Below, one piece after another: positions 41,079-41,286 of a stretch of 41,286 nucleotides of DNA; the stretch's first letter is position 1, and each line of letters starts with the position of its first letter. The position numbers were made by a program, and so were the translations under genes. The DNA is from Pseudogemmobacter faecipullorum. GTDB lineage: Bacteria; Pseudomonadota; Alphaproteobacteria; Rhodobacterales; Rhodobacteraceae. Under the pieces are notes generated by a model. The model worked only from the letters and a program-made list of their open reading frames with translations, did no database searches and had not been told where the DNA came from. The stretch lies in the NCBI RefSeq assembly GCF_020539525.1, contig NZ_JACDXX010000024.1, positions 1-41,286 of the forward strand, in the 5' to 3' direction.

Positions 41079-41286
41079 CGGCAAAATGGCCCTCAAGGAT
41101 CTTGTCTTCACTGACATTTCCGTTGGAGAAGAAGCGGTAGGCGGCCTTAGTGTTCGACCAGTCCTGAAACGCCGTGGGCAGAGATTTGCCAGGGCGGTCC
41201 CCGAGAGCCTCAAGCATTGCTCCCAGGCGCCGGTTCAACCGGGCATCGCCCAGATCGCATCCTGACGTTTCCGTTTCCACCCAACT
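41079..41286 (-). pseudogene. IS4-family (Tn5-like) transposase fragment, continuation across the circular join
   Basis: The frame reads DLGDARLNRRLGAMLEALGD, then RPGKSLPTAFQDWSNTKAAY and RFFSNGNVSEDKILEGHFA, the Tn5-like N-terminal domain. It breaks at 41079 where the IS66-family element begins; the apparent end GKHPA and stop (41062-41078) come from the IS66 end. The true start is the ATG at 131-133 on the other side of the circular join. The catalytic core is absent. Confidence 0.8.
41163..41286. repeat. 124-bp terminal direct repeat, right copy
   Basis: This is the second copy of bases 1-124, identical throughout. The repeat lies inside an IS4/Tn5-like transposase fragment and has no features of its own, so it is best read as the join of a circular molecule rather than as a biological terminal repeat. 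Confidence 0.9.

Overview
The window looks like one complete circular plasmid of about 41.16 kb. Its first 124 bases (1-124) recur exactly as its last 124 bases (41163-41286), and a transposase fragment reads in frame across that join. G+C-rich coding and the relaxase, rep and IS types point to an alphaproteobacterium, most likely of the Paracoccus/Rhodobacteraceae kind; this host call is inference.

The plasmid backbone occupies about 9.6-19.2 kb. It holds a MobQ-type relaxase with a candidate oriT, an MFS transporter, a ribbon-helix-helix protein overlapping a VirD4/TraG coupling protein, an iteron origin (22-bp repeats beside an AT-rich stretch), its Rep protein, an HNH endonuclease-like gene, and a ParA plus small RHH partition pair. 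No type IV secretion genes are present, so the plasmid looks mobilizable rather than self-transmissible.

The main cargo is a surface-glycan locus spread over 19.4-37.5 kb plus a wzy at 0.4-1.7 kb. It encodes an initiating sugar-phosphate transferase, a nucleotide-sugar epimerase/reductase, a WbuB-like glycosyltransferase, the UDP-N-acetyl-L-fucosamine enzymes (CapE/FnlA, CapF/FnlB, CapG/FnlC), a pseudaminic acid set (PseC, PseH-like, PseG, PseI, PseF), a flippase, a KpsS-like protein that may transfer pseudaminic acid, and a Wzy-type polymerase. There is no separate PseB. The single CapE-type dehydratase could feed both sugar branches, because its first product is the PseC substrate. Three oxidoreductase genes (aldo/keto reductase, Gfo/Idh/MocA, SDR) sit translationally coupled ahead of pseF and have no assigned step. 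The expected product is a repeat unit carrying L-FucNAc and Pse, assembled by the Wzx/Wzy route.

A second cargo at 5.0-9.3 kb carries a trimethylamine dehydrogenase-like flavoenzyme, an orphan periplasmic binding protein, a LysR regulator and the tail of an amidase. It looks like a piece of a small amine or N-methyl compound catabolic locus.

Mobile elements mark nearly every border. An IS6-family copy with an 8-bp duplication and a dead transposase sits inside an IS3-family element, whose truncated orfB is fused in frame to a capF remnant. An IS256-family copy sits inside a degenerate IS3 orfA. An IS66-family element with an 8-bp duplication and a pRiA4b ORF-3 passenger interrupts an IS4/Tn5-like transposase. 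IS21-like ends remain at 9.6 and 37.85 kb. The locus appears to have been assembled by successive IS insertions and deletions.
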